A stretch of DNA of 64,000 bases from DATLFA01 sp035525225 (GTDB lineage: Bacteria; Actinomycetota; Acidimicrobiia; Acidimicrobiales; WLNW01). Shown piece by piece: positions 1-8,067 of the stretch; within the stretch, counting starts at the first letter, position 1, and the number at the start of each line of letters is the position of its first letter. Where the stretch lies: assembly GCA_035525225.1 (NCBI GenBank), contig DATLFA010000050.1:49302-113301 (forward strand). The letters are read 5' to 3'. Position numbers and translations under genes: made by a program. The notes under the pieces were generated by a model. That model was not told the origin of the DNA. It saw only the letters and a list, made by a program, of their open reading frames with translations, and made no database searches.

Positions 1-435
1 GAGCAGCCCGTAGAGCACAACCGCGAGGATCAGGAGGAGGACCTTGTTGCTCCCGCCCGACTCGCCGATGTTGGAGAGCAGGCCGGTCATCGACGATGCG
101 AAGGCACCACCGACGAGGAACGTCGGCAGGCCGACCGGTCCCTTGCGATGACCGTTCCGGTAGAGCACCTCGAGCGCTCGCATCACGACGTGGTGCGACT
201 GCTCGAAACGATCGGGTTTGTAGAGGGGCAGCCACGCGCCGAGTTGCAACAACATGTCTTCTTCGACTCTGCCCCGGCCGCCGAGCGACTCGAAGAGCTT
301 GTTGGCTGCGTAGGTGTCGTTCGACCGGAATGCCCTGAACGCGTTGAGCTTTTCGTTGAACTCGTCGAGGGCATCGAGATCCGACACGCCTTTGCCGTCG
401 GCCGCGGCCTGGTCGGTAGCGTTGGCGCTGGTCAT
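1..435 (-). CDS. Partial membrane protein of unknown function (5' end of gene only)
   Basis: The reading frame opens with ATG at 435 and runs off the left edge of the window without a stop, so only the N-terminal 145 residues are present. The first 100 or so residues are hydrophilic and charged. They are followed by a glycine- and alanine-rich stretch (GLPTFLVGG) and then a hydrophobic run (VLLLILAVVLYGLL) that looks like the start of a membrane segment at the window edge. I do not recognise the family. It is transcribed away from the thioredoxin-domain gene at 545, with a tandem hairpin repeat lying between the two divergent starts. The codon pattern is typical of its neighbours. Confidence 0.7.
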   Translation of the reverse strand, partial: MTSANATDQAAADGKGVSDLDALDEFNEKLNAFRAFRSNDTYAANKLFESLGGRGRVEEDMLLQLGAWLPLYKPDRFEQSHHVVMRALEVLYRNGHRKGPVGLPTFLVGGAFASSMTGLLSNIGESGGSNKVLLLILAVVLYGLL

Positions 436-460
436 CGCGGCCGCACCATAGTGCACGCCG

Positions 461-538
461 CTCTAGGCTGCCCGCTCGCCGGGAGCCGCTCGGGCTCTAG
501 CATTCCGCTCTGCCGGGAGCCGCTCGGGCTCTAGGCTG
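461..538. repeat. Tandem copies of dispersed hairpin element (copy site 1)
   Basis: Two near-identical units of about 32 bp stand in tandem between divergent genes. Each ends in GAGCC-GCTCG-GGCTC, a 5-bp stem with a GCTCG loop, and the decamer CTCTAGGCTG flanks both sides. Related units occur near 9.98, 22.8, 28.3, 42.8, 55.2 and 62.4 kb with a different but still paired stem. Confidence 0.75.
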
Positions 539-544
539 CGAAAC

Positions 545-2536
545 GTGAATCGCCTCGAGCACGAGTCCAGTCCGTACCTCCGCCAACACGCCCACAATCC
601 GGTCGATTGGTTCCCTTGGGGTGACGAAGCGTTTGCCCGTGCGCAGTCCGAGGACCGGCCGATCCTCCTGTCAGTCGGCTATTCATCGTGCCACTGGTGT
701 CACGTGATGGCGCACGAGTCGTTCGAGGACGGTCCGACCGCCACGATCATGAACAAGCTCTTCGTCAACGTGAAGGTCGACCGCGAAGAGCGCCCTGACG
801 TCGATGCGATCTACATGGATGCTGTGCAAGCACTGTCGGGTCGAGGCGGCTGGCCCATGACGGTGTTCCTCGCACCCGATGGCCGGCCCTTCTTCGCCGG
901 TACCTACTTCCCGAACTCACCGCGCCACGGCATGCCGAGTTTCACCCAGATCCTCGAGTCGGTGCACGACCTCTGGTTGCATCGCCGCGACGACTTGCTC
1001 GATCAGGCGCAGCAACTCACCGACGCCATCGGCCGCGAAGCCCAGATGCAGCCGGCCTCCGCCGCGCCGGCGCACGACGTGCTCGACGGTGCGATGCCTG
1101 CGTTGCGCAAGCAGTACGACGCCGCGTGGGGCGGCTTCGGCCGCGCCCCCAAGTTTCCGCAAGCGATGACACTCGACGCCGTGCTGCGGTCATACCTCCA
1201 CACCCACGACGCCGACACGCTGCACATGGTGACCAACTCGCTCGACGCAATGGCCTCGGGTGGCATCTACGACCACCTCGGTGGCGGGTTCTCCCGCTAT
1301 TCCGTCGACGCGCACTGGATCGTGCCCCACTTCGAGAAGATGCTCTACGACAACGCGCTTCTCGCGCGGGTGTACCTCCACGCGTGGCAAGTGACGGGTA
1401 AGGCGCGGTTTCGTCAAGTGCTCGACGAGATCGTCACCTACGTGCTGCGCGACCTGTGTCACGAGGCCGGCGGCTTCTACTCGGCCGAGGACGCCGACTC
1501 CGAAGGTGAAGAAGGCAAGTTCTACGTGTTCTCGCTCGACGAAGTGATTCGCGTCTTGCGCGAGGGTGGCCTCTCCGACGACGAAGTCGCCGAGGTCGTC
1601 GATTGGTATGGCGTCACCGCGGAAGGCAACTTCGAAGGCCACAACATCCTGTGGCGTCCGCAGCGGGGCGACCTCGCACGGTCGCCCATCGTCGATCGGG
1701 CCCGGTCGATGCTTCTCGACTATCGCAACGCGCGCGTCCGTCCCGGTCTCGACGACAAAGTGCTCACCGAATGGAACGCGCTGATGCTTGCTGCGCTCGC
1801 CGAAGCCGCCGCGGCCACCGGCGACCTCGCGTGGCGCGACGCCGCGGTGCGCTCCGCCGAGTTCCTCACCACGCAACTGCGGCGTAGCGACGGGCGATGG
1901 TTGCGTTCGTGGCAAGCCGATATCGGTGCCCGCCATCTCGGCTACGCGGCCGACTATGCGGCCATGATCGACGCCCTCGTTCGCGTGTACGAACTCACCG
2001 GCGACGCCCGCTGGATCCAGACCGCGCGTGAAACGGCAGACGCCATGATCGAATTGTTTCGCGACGAGGTCAACGGCGGCTTCTTCACCACGGGCATCGA
2101 CGGCGAGCGGCTGATCACGCGCCCGAAGGAACTCATGGACAACGCCGTGCCGTCGGCCAACAGCATGGCGGTCACGGCGTTGCTGCGCCTGGCCGCGCTC
2201 ACCGGCGACAATCGCTACCGGGCCATTGCCGACGAGATCTTCCGGCTGCTCGGCGAACTCGCCGATCGTCACCCGACCGCCTTCGGGCAATTGCTGTGTG
2301 GGTTCGATCTGGCAACGCGCGGTGCCGACGAAATTGTCATCGCCGGCGATCGTCCTGACCTGCTCGCCGTCGTTCGCGAGACGTATCGCCCAAACGCCGT
2401 CGTGGCGTGGGGCGAGCGATTCGACTCGCCGCTGTGGACCGACCGCGACGAGGGTGCCGCGTACGTGTGTCGCAACTTCAGCTGTCAGCTACCTGCAAAT
2501 GACGCAGACACACTCCGCCGGCAACTCGGCGGCTGA
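545..2536 (+). CDS. Thioredoxin-domain protein of the YyaL / SPATA20 (DUF255) family
   Basis: This 663-residue protein starts at GTG 545. The N-terminal part matches the DUF255 thioredoxin-like fold, with NPVDWFPWGDEAF and the CxxC motif in SCHWCHVMAHESF near residue 50. The rest resembles the alpha/alpha toroid seen in AGE epimerase-like proteins, including HFEKMLYDNALL and FYSAEDADSEGEEGKFYV. The length agrees with the family, usually 650-700 residues. The biochemical role is not settled; a redox or chaperone-like function is inferred from the CxxC. An EamA transporter gene follows 16 bp after its stop, so the two may be cotranscribed. Confidence 0.9.
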   Translation: MNRLEHESSPYLRQHAHNPVDWFPWGDEAFARAQSEDRPILLSVGYSSCHWCHVMAHESFEDGPTATIMNKLFVNVKVDREERPDVDAIYMDAVQALSGRGGWPMTVFLAPDGRPFFAGTYFPNSPRHGMPSFTQILESVHDLWLHRRDDLLDQAQQLTDAIGREAQMQPASAAPAHDVLDGAMPALRKQYDAAWGGFGRAPKFPQAMTLDAVLRSYLHTHDADTLHMVTNSLDAMASGGIYDHLGGGFSRYSVDAHWIVPHFEKMLYDNALLARVYLHAWQVTGKARFRQVLDEIVTYVLRDLCHEAGGFYSAEDADSEGEEGKFYVFSLDEVIRVLREGGLSDDEVAEVVDWYGVTAEGNFEGHNILWRPQRGDLARSPIVDRARSMLLDYRNARVRPGLDDKVLTEWNALMLAALAEAAAATGDLAWRDAAVRSAEFLTTQLRRSDGRWLRSWQADIGARHLGYAADYAAMIDALVRVYELTGDARWIQTARETADAMIELFRDEVNGGFFTTGIDGERLITRPKELMDNAVPSANSMAVTALLRLAALTGDNRYRAIADEIFRLLGELADRHPTAFGQLLCGFDLATRGADEIVIAGDRPDLLAVVRETYRPNAVVAWGERFDSPLWTDRDEGAAYVCRNFSCQLPANDADTLRRQLGG

Positions 2537-2552
2537 CGGGGGACGCAAGCTG

Positions 2553-3461
2553 GTGAGGTCAGCCCGCCGCGAGCGCGCCCTCGGGCTGGCTGCCGTATGC
2601 GCGGGTACCGCGCTGTGGGGTTCCGCCGCGCCTCTGGGAAAGTCCATCGACGCTCCGCCTTTGGTGCTGCTGGTGTGGCGTCAGATCATCGCGCTCACGG
2701 TGCTCGTGGCGTTTCTCGCGTTGCGCCGACGGCCGATTCGCCGCGAAGACGTGCGGGCCTCTCGTTACGCGGCGTTGATGTTCGGCGTCCATCTCATCGG
2801 CTTCTTCGGCGCCGCCCGACTGACGAGCGTCGCCGTTGTGCTGTTGATCTATGCACTCGCCCCGGTGCTGATCATCCCTATCGCCGCGTTGCTCTTGCAC
2901 GAACGACCGACACGCTTCGTCGTCGTGCTCGGCGTCGTGGCGATCGTCGGCGTTGCGCTAGTCGTAACCACTGGTTCGTCACAAGGGAGCAACCCGACGC
3001 TCGGCCTCGTCGTGTCCATCGGCAACCTCTTGTTGTGGGTCGTGTGGAGCCTCGTGATCAAAGGCGCGCGGATGGGCCGAGTCGATACCGCTACGTGGAT
3101 GCTCTGTGCGAACATCGGCGCGTTCATCGTGGTGCTCACCGTCGCCTTGATCATGCGCGAGGACCTCGGCGCGATCCACGGTTATGACTGGCTGCGCGTC
3201 ATCGCACTTGCGGTCGGGCCCGGCCTCATCGGTCACGGGCTGAATACTTGGGCGCTCGGCCACGTCGATGTCGGCCTGGCATCGGTGATCGGGCTCGGTG
3301 AGCCGGTACTCGCCGCGCTCGGTGCCGCGATCTTCCTCAGCGAGCCTTTGGGTGCGATACAGATCACGGGCATTGCCATCGTCATCGCCGCGGTCGCGCT
3401 TGTCGTCGCCCGCAGCACCCGCGCGGTCCCCGAACCGGTTGCCCTTCGACTTCGCGCATAG
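2553..3461 (+). CDS. EamA/DMT-family membrane transporter
   Basis: This 302-residue protein is almost entirely hydrophobic, with about ten predicted membrane segments in two homologous halves. That is the layout of the drug/metabolite transporter superfamily (EamA domain). Recognisable features are GTALWGSAAPLGK in the first helix, a conserved LLIYALAPVLI in the first repeat and GLGEPVLAALGAAIFLSE in the second. The GTG at 2553 was chosen because a GGGGGA ribosome-binding site lies just upstream and the family starts about 12 residues before the first helix. An open frame extends further upstream but overlaps the previous gene in another frame. The substrate cannot be told from sequence. Confidence 0.88.
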   Translation: MRSARRERALGLAAVCAGTALWGSAAPLGKSIDAPPLVLLVWRQIIALTVLVAFLALRRRPIRREDVRASRYAALMFGVHLIGFFGAARLTSVAVVLLIYALAPVLIIPIAALLLHERPTRFVVVLGVVAIVGVALVVTTGSSQGSNPTLGLVVSIGNLLLWVVWSLVIKGARMGRVDTATWMLCANIGAFIVVLTVALIMREDLGAIHGYDWLRVIALAVGPGLIGHGLNTWALGHVDVGLASVIGLGEPVLAALGAAIFLSEPLGAIQITGIAIVIAAVALVVARSTRAVPEPVALRLRA

Positions 3462-3478
3462 CGCTGTCCGGACCTCAG

Positions 3479-3573
3479 TTCATTACCACGCTCCGTGGGA
3501 ACCACGCGCCCGCGGACGCGTGAATGCCACGCTCAGTAGGAACCACGCGCCCGCGGGCGCGTGAATGCCACGC
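3479..3573. repeat. 41-bp tandem repeat with an 18-bp palindrome
   Basis: Units start at 3498 and 3539, 41 bp apart, with half of an earlier unit at about 3479-3497. The second unit contains a perfect 18-bp palindrome, ACGCGCCCGCGGGCGCGT; the first has one mismatch. They lie in the 276-bp gap between the transporter and the phosphoesterase gene. No coding sense was found in the gap apart from the GTG start at its right end. Confidence 0.7.
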
Positions 3574-3737
3574 ACCGCGGGCAACCGACCACAACGTAAT
3601 TCTCGTACATCCCGTCGACCGATCGTGTCACCGAAGCCGCCGCTATGGCGAGCCCTCGCGCTCGTCAGCATAACGAGGGGGGCAACGGACTCCCCACGAC
3701 CCGTTGTCGAGCACCCGACCACGGGTACCTTGGCACA

Positions 3738-4313
3738 GTGAGCACGCGGATCGGCATCCTCTCCGACACGCACATGCCGGGCGAGCTGCGTTCCCTGTGG
3801 GACGAGGTCTGGGTCGCATTCGAGGGTGTAGATCTGATCCTGCACTCGGGCGACATCGTCCACCCGATCGTTCTCGATCAACTCGAGGCGCGTGCACCGG
3901 TCATCGCGGCGCTGGGCAACAACGATTTCTGCGCCAACGACGCGCGGGTCAAGATGACGCAGTGGCTCGACATCGAGGGATTTCGCCTTGCGATGGTCCA
4001 CGACATGGAACCCGAGGACGAGCCCATCGACGACCTCTGCCGCAAGTACCTCAAAGGCGAACGACCGGACGTGATCGTGACGGGACACACTCACTACGAG
4101 CGGATGGATTTCCGTGACGGTGTGCTGCAGGTCAACTCCGGAAGCCCCACGCATCCGCACCTCTGGTCGACCCGCCTGGGGACTGTTGCCGTCCTCGATC
4201 TCGCCCCGGGTTCGCTGAAGGCCGGCATCGTTCGTCTCGGCGAGACCGAGGGTCGTCGCAACCCCGGCATCGAATTTGTCTTCGACGGCGCATCGGTGAG
4301 CTGTCTCGGCTGA
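3738..4313 (+). CDS. Metallophosphoesterase, YfcE/MJ0936-like
   Basis: This 191-residue enzyme has the calcineurin-like phosphoesterase signature. GILSDTH near residue 6 supplies the first metal ligands, LHSGDI and ALGNND follow, and VTGHTHYERMD carries the late histidine ligands. A two-metal phosphodiesterase or phosphatase activity in the cytoplasm is expected, but the substrate is unknown. GTG 3738 was chosen because the SDTH motif then falls at the usual place, within ten residues of the N-terminus. A longer frame from 3645 would add an arginine-rich extension with no family precedent. The VOC gene follows 20 bp downstream. Confidence 0.88.
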   Translation: MSTRIGILSDTHMPGELRSLWDEVWVAFEGVDLILHSGDIVHPIVLDQLEARAPVIAALGNNDFCANDARVKMTQWLDIEGFRLAMVHDMEPEDEPIDDLCRKYLKGERPDVIVTGHTHYERMDFRDGVLQVNSGSPTHPHLWSTRLGTVAVLDLAPGSLKAGIVRLGETEGRRNPGIEFVFDGASVSCLG

Positions 4314-4333
4314 CGCCCGGGCAGAATAGGCGC

Positions 4334-4696
4334 ATGGCAATCGTCGGTACCCACGCGCTGTTGTACACGTCCGAACCCGACGCGGTACGAGCGATCTTCC
4401 GCGATGTCTTCGGCTGGAAGCACGTCGACGACGGTCAGGGTTGGCTCATCTTCGCGTTGCCCCCGGCCGAGCTCGGCGTGCATCCCGGCGAAGGACCCAC
4501 CTTCGAAGGCGGTGTGCGTCATCAGGTGACGCTGATGTGCGATGACATCAACGCCACCATCGACGAACTCCGCGGCAAGGGCCTCGAGATCCGGGGCGAG
4601 CCGCAGGACGAAGGCTGGGGCATCACGACGACGATCGTGTTACCGGGCGGCTTGGACCTGATGCTCTACCAGCCGCGGCACCGCACCGCGGTCTGA
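4334..4696 (+). CDS. VOC (glyoxalase/bleomycin-resistance fold) family protein
   Basis: This 120-residue protein is the size of a single VOC domain built from paired beta-alpha-beta-beta-beta modules. Visible elements are FRDVFGWKHVDDG early, GVRHQVTLMCDDINATIDELRGKG in the middle (quoted in part: HQVTLMCDDI), and the final strands GGLDLMLYQPRH. Such proteins bind a metal and act as dioxygenases, isomerases or resistance proteins; nothing here fixes the reaction. It is convergent with the decayed methyltransferase, whose remnant overlaps its last codons. Confidence 0.82.
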   Translation: MAIVGTHALLYTSEPDAVRAIFRDVFGWKHVDDGQGWLIFALPPAELGVHPGEGPTFEGGVRHQVTLMCDDINATIDELRGKGLEIRGEPQDEGWGITTTIVLPGGLDLMLYQPRHRTAV

Positions 4697-5350
4697 CCCG
4701 GGCACGACCGCGACGCCCGCTGGCGACGCGCCGTTGCGAGCAACGTGACACCGGGAAACTCGAGACCATCGGCAGTCTCGTAAGCGCGCACGGATTGCCG
4801 GGCGTCGAGCCGGATCGCATCCGCGGCCTCGGCCGGCAGCGCCGCCAGCAACCTCGCCAGCGGTCCGGCGAGCGCCGACGTCCGCGCCCACCATTCGTCG
4901 AAGGAGCCGACGCGCATTGGCATAGGCACCTCGGCTACGACGACATCGGCGAGGTCGGCGGCGGCAAGGATGCCGGCGAGCCGGTCCGCGTCATCGAGCG
5001 AGAACGGCCGGCTACCCCGGGCGGACGAACAGGCGCACCGACATGCGCACTCACCGCATCGAGCACCACGCCCAGCCACGGATTGCGCGAACGGGGACCC
5101 AGACCGCCGCGGCGAGCCTGCCGCCGGGACGCAGGAGACGGCTCATCTCGCCCACGGCAACGGCGGGGTCGGATGCGAACATCAGGCCCTCACGGCACAA
5201 GACGACGTCGTACGACGCGCCGGGCTGTTCGATCGCCTCGAGGTCGAGCACCAGGGTCGACACGTTGGTAAGTCCGACCGCAGCCGCGCGCTGCGCCGCA
5301 ATGGCGGTCATCTCGGGCGCCACGTCGGACAGCACCACCTCACTGGCCGA
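4666..5350 (-). pseudogene. Decayed class I SAM-dependent methyltransferase
   Basis: Reading the minus strand gives a UbiE-like methyltransferase in three frames. The first piece, from about 5340, has VVLSDVAPEMTAIAA and SYDVVLCREGL. A shift near 5100 moves to a frame reading NPWLGVVLDAVSAHVG. A second shift near 5010 leads to PFSLDDADRLAGILAAA and the C-terminus. The glycine-rich SAM-binding motif I is absent, because the sequence upstream of 5350 is already the TetR gene on the other strand. Two frameshifts plus the missing N-terminus argue for a pseudogene. Sequencing error could explain the shifts but not the missing start. Confidence 0.72.
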
Positions 5351-5354
5351 GCCT

Positions 5355-6054
5355 GTCAAGACCAAGCGGGCCTACAACTCCCCCCGCCGCCAACAACAGG
5401 CGGCCGCGACCCGCCGCGCCATCCTCGAGTCGGCGCGGCAGTTGTTCGAACAGCAGGGCTACGCGGCGACCACGATGGACGCCATCGCAGCAGAGACAGG
5501 GGTCGCGCTCAAGACCGTCTACAGCGCGTTCGTCACCAAGAGCCGCCTACTGCGAGCGTTGTGGGACTTCTTGTTGAAAGGCGACCAAGACGATGCGGGC
5601 GTCGCCGAGCGCCCTTGGTATCGCGAAGTGCTCGAGGAACGCGACCCAGAACGCAAGCTGCGGCTCAACGCCCACTACGCGTGCATCGCCAAGCGGCGCA
5701 TCGCGGGCTTGCTCGAGGTGATCCGCTCTGCCGCAGCGGTCGATGCCGACAGTGCCGCTCTATGGGCCCTCATCCAGAGCGACTTCTACGCGAACCAGCG
5801 GGTCATCGTCGAAACGCTGCACGCGCAAGACGCGTTACGGCCCGAACTCGACGTCAACGCGCGCCACCGACATCCTCTGGACGTTCAATCATCCCGAGGT
5901 GTGGCTGCTACTCGTCGGCAAGCGCGGTTGGACGCCGGAACAGTTCGAGCAATGGTTCGCCGACACGACGTCCGCGCAGTTGTTGAAGCCGGGCCGCCGC
6001 ACCGCAGCTGGCAAGCCGCTACGCGCTCGCCGTCCCGCGCCCGGGGCCGGGTGA
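5355..6054 (+). pseudogene. Frameshifted TetR-family transcriptional regulator
   Basis: The first part reads as a TetR N-terminal helix-turn-helix: QAAATRRAILESARQLFEQQ, then TTMDAIAAETGVALKTVYSA. Near 5855 the frame shifts by one base, and the C-terminal domain continues as ATDILWTFNHPEVWLLLVGK to a stop at 6054. No ATG, GTG or TTG stands at the expected start just before KTKRAYNSP, and the promoter region is replaced by the methyltransferase remnant. Together this looks like a deletion junction at about 5350. The 3' end overlaps the selenoprotein gene that converges from the right. Confidence 0.7.
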
Positions 6055-6549
6055 CGGCACTTCGGTCAGGGGAAGCTCCGGCGGCGGACCCCACGCGATC
6101 GCGGCCTTGGAAAAGGCCGACGCGAACGTGATCGTCGCGGTCAACTCGACCAGCTGCGGGCGCGTGAACTCGGCGGCCAGCGCGGCGCTTAGATCGTCGT
6201 CGATGCTGTGCGGATCGTTGACCAACGCGTCGGTGTAGCGAACGACCAGCGCGTAGCGGGCCGGCAGCTCCTGCTTCGGTGCCTGACCGCGCGTGCCGAG
6301 CGCGGCGCCGCTCGCGATGCCCGCGATGGTTTCCTCGTCGAGACCCTCCTGCTTCGCACCTGCGAAGCGAAGGTTCTTTCAAATGCCGCAGTCGACCAGG
6401 TTGGCGTTGCGCAACCGGCCGACCTCCTTCGTCGCCTGGTCGACGGCGCCGTCGGTCCAGAGCGTCCCGTAGAGCGTGTTGAACGCGGCGAACAACTCGG
6501 GGTCGTAGTCGAACAACGACATGCCGCCGTCGGGGGGAACGATGCGCAC
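6019..6549 (-). CDS. AhpD-like / carboxymuconolactone decarboxylase-family selenoprotein (CxxU)
   Basis: This 176-residue protein is read through one in-frame TGA at 6381-6379 (codon 57). The codons before and after the TGA form one continuous alkylhydroperoxidase-D/CMD-family protein, with RLRNANLVDCGI before it and KNLRFAGAK after it. The TGA falls where the family normally has the second cysteine of its redox CxxC motif, so the active site becomes C54-G-I-U57. A SECIS-like hairpin follows at 6373-6345. GTG 6549 is supported by AGGAG six bases upstream, which overlaps the stop of the preceding CMD gene. Selenium-containing AhpD-like proteins with CxxU are an established class. A peroxidase or thiol-redox role is likely. 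Stopping at TGA would leave a useless 56-residue fragment. Confidence 0.87.
6345..6373 (-). promoter_or_regulatory. Bacterial SECIS element for the AhpD-like selenoprotein
   Basis: On the minus strand the bases after the UGA fold into CCTTC-GCTTCGC, loop AGGT, GCGAAGC, a bulged A, then GGAGG. That is a 7-bp perfect upper stem and a 5-bp lower stem with one wobble. The loop begins 17 nt after the UGA and contains the expected early G. From memory, E. coli fdhF also places GCAGGU 17 nt after its UGA. Confidence 0.82.
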
Positions 6550-6558
6550 AATGATCTC

Positions 6559-6999
6559 CTATGCGTCCAGGGCGTGGGGAGGCCGTTCGGACCCCAAGGC
6601 GAGCGTGAATCTACAGATTGCATCGAAGGCACCGATCGCGACGGTGAACGCGGCGATCTGCGGTCCCGACAGCACCGTCGTCACGCCGGCGGCATCGGAA
6701 TCGGTGACGCCCTGCGCGTCGATCACGTATTGCTCGGTGAATCGCAACAGCGCGCGTTCGACGTCGTCGAACAACGGCGATGTCGGCCATTGCGCGATCG
6801 CAGCGCGCTTGTCGCCGATGTCCGCGCGGTGAGATGCGAGTTCGGGCGCGCAGCGGTGGAGTGTCGCGATGCGCACCCGGCACACTTCGAGCAACGCGGG
6901 GTCGAAGCGGCCATCCCAGATCTGCGCGTCGAGATCGCGGTAGTGCTGATGCGCCTTGGGCAGCGGCGCGAACAGTTCGTCGACAACGAGCTCGCTCAT
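6559..6999 (-). CDS. CMD/AhpD-family protein without a CxxC motif
   Basis: This 146-residue all-helical protein resembles the carboxymuconolactone decarboxylase family, with LEVCRVRIATLHRC in the position of the usual active-site helix and a C-terminal AAFTVAIGAFDAICRF. The two cysteines (C40 and C50) are ten residues apart, so the classic CxxC pair is absent. Its ATG overlaps the stop of the alcohol dehydrogenase gene (ATGA), and its own stop overlaps the ribosome-binding site of the selenoprotein gene. The tight coupling suggests the two CMD proteins work together, perhaps as a hetero-oligomer. That is inference. Confidence 0.8.
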   Translation of the reverse strand: MSELVVDELFAPLPKAHQHYRDLDAQIWDGRFDPALLEVCRVRIATLHRCAPELASHRADIGDKRAAIAQWPTSPLFDDVERALLRFTEQYVIDAQGVTDSDAAGVTTVLSGPQIAAFTVAIGAFDAICRFTLALGSERPPHALDA

Positions 7000-8054
7000 G
7001 CGTGCCGCAACCCCACGCGCACCGCGTCGCGATCGGGAATCGCGCGGGCCAGCAGTCTCATCGCTTCTTCGATGCCGTCGAGCCCGAATACGTCGCCGAC
7101 CACGAGGTCGCTCTTTACCTGACCCGACTCGAGCATCTCGACTGCTTTGGCCATCGACGCCGGCGTGAAACCACTGCCGCCGAACACGGCCAGTGACTTC
7201 ATCACGATCCAGTCGGTGACCAAGTTGGGCACGGGCTGGAAGTGCTTGAGCCCGGCCAGCAACACGCGACCGCCGGCCCAGCGCGCCAGATCGATCGCCA
7301 TCGGCACCGTCGACGCGACGGTCGCAATGTCCATCACGACATCGGCCATGGCACCCGACGTGAGATCAGCCACGACCTCGACCGGGTTGTCGACGTCGAC
7401 CATGATCGTGTGCGTCGCGCCGATCTTCTTGGCAGTGTCGAGGCGCAGCTTGTCGCTCGACACGCCCGTCTGGATCACCATGCCCGGCTTCTTTGCCAGC
7501 ACGGCTTCGAGCACGGCGAGGCCTTGATGACCCGGCCCTTCGATGACGACGACGTCACCTTCGTTCACACCGACGATGTCGGTCCAGTTCACCGCATTGG
7601 CCAACGGCTCGAAGAGAGTGAACTCCTCGGCGGGACGCCGGTCGCTCATCTTGTGGAGCTTGGTCCCGGCGAAGATCTCCATGTATTCGCCGTAACCACC
7701 CCACAACCCGACCTTGCCCTCGCCGGTCATGTCGGAGTAGCCGTAGATGCGAAATCGAGCGCCGACTTCGAGGATCTCGTCGACCGCGACCCGATCGCCC
7801 TCCCGCACGCCGAGTTGCGCATCGCGGGCCAGCTCGACCACCCGCCCGACCGTCTCGTGCCCGGGCACCACGGGGAACATCGATCCGCCGGGAACCAACT
7901 CGACGCCGTGGAACTGTGCCACGTCGCTCCCGCAGAGACCGACGGCCTCGACCTTGATGACGGCGCCACCCGCGGGCGGATCGGGCACGGGGAATTCACG
8001 CACCTGATAGGTGTCGTTGCCCAAGAACACCGCGGCATGACAGGTCTGCGCCAT
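6996..8054 (-). CDS. Zinc-dependent alcohol dehydrogenase (MDR superfamily)
   Basis: This 352-residue medium-chain dehydrogenase has the catalytic-zinc ligands C41 (GLCGSD) and H66-E67 (PGHETVG), and a nucleotide-binding region around VVVIEGPGHQGLAV. The four-cysteine structural-zinc loop seen in classical alcohol dehydrogenases is missing. Oxidation of an alcohol or reduction of an aldehyde with NAD(P) is expected; the substrate is unknown. ATG 8054 has a strong GGAGGGGG ribosome-binding site and sits 13 bp after the SDR stop. The gene order SDR, dehydrogenase, CMD, CMD-Sec implies a single operon for one oxidative pathway. Confidence 0.88.
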   Translation of the reverse strand: MAQTCHAAVFLGNDTYQVREFPVPDPPAGGAVIKVEAVGLCGSDVAQFHGVELVPGGSMFPVVPGHETVGRVVELARDAQLGVREGDRVAVDEILEVGARFRIYGYSDMTGEGKVGLWGGYGEYMEIFAGTKLHKMSDRRPAEEFTLFEPLANAVNWTDIVGVNEGDVVVIEGPGHQGLAVLEAVLAKKPGMVIQTGVSSDKLRLDTAKKIGATHTIMVDVDNPVEVVADLTSGAMADVVMDIATVASTVPMAIDLARWAGGRVLLAGLKHFQPVPNLVTDWIVMKSLAVFGGSGFTPASMAKAVEMLESGQVKSDLVVGDVFGLDGIEEAMRLLARAIPDRDAVRVGLRHA

Positions 8055-8067
8055 CGTTCCCCCTCCG

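Noticed and set aside
1190..2290. A 366-codon minus-strand open frame opposite the YyaL-type gene
   Set aside because: Low-complexity composition typical of an antisense shadow; the plus-strand protein has full family motifs.
5010..5100. A third selenocysteine site in the split methyltransferase
   Set aside because: The pieces are in three different frames, so the breaks are frameshifts; the local TGA is not at a conserved cysteine.
6345..6381. The TGA in the CMD gene as an ordinary nonsense mutation
   Set aside because: It lies exactly at the catalytic position, no other damage is present in the gene, and a well-formed hairpin follows at the right distance. The neighbouring decayed genes show frameshifts, not stops.
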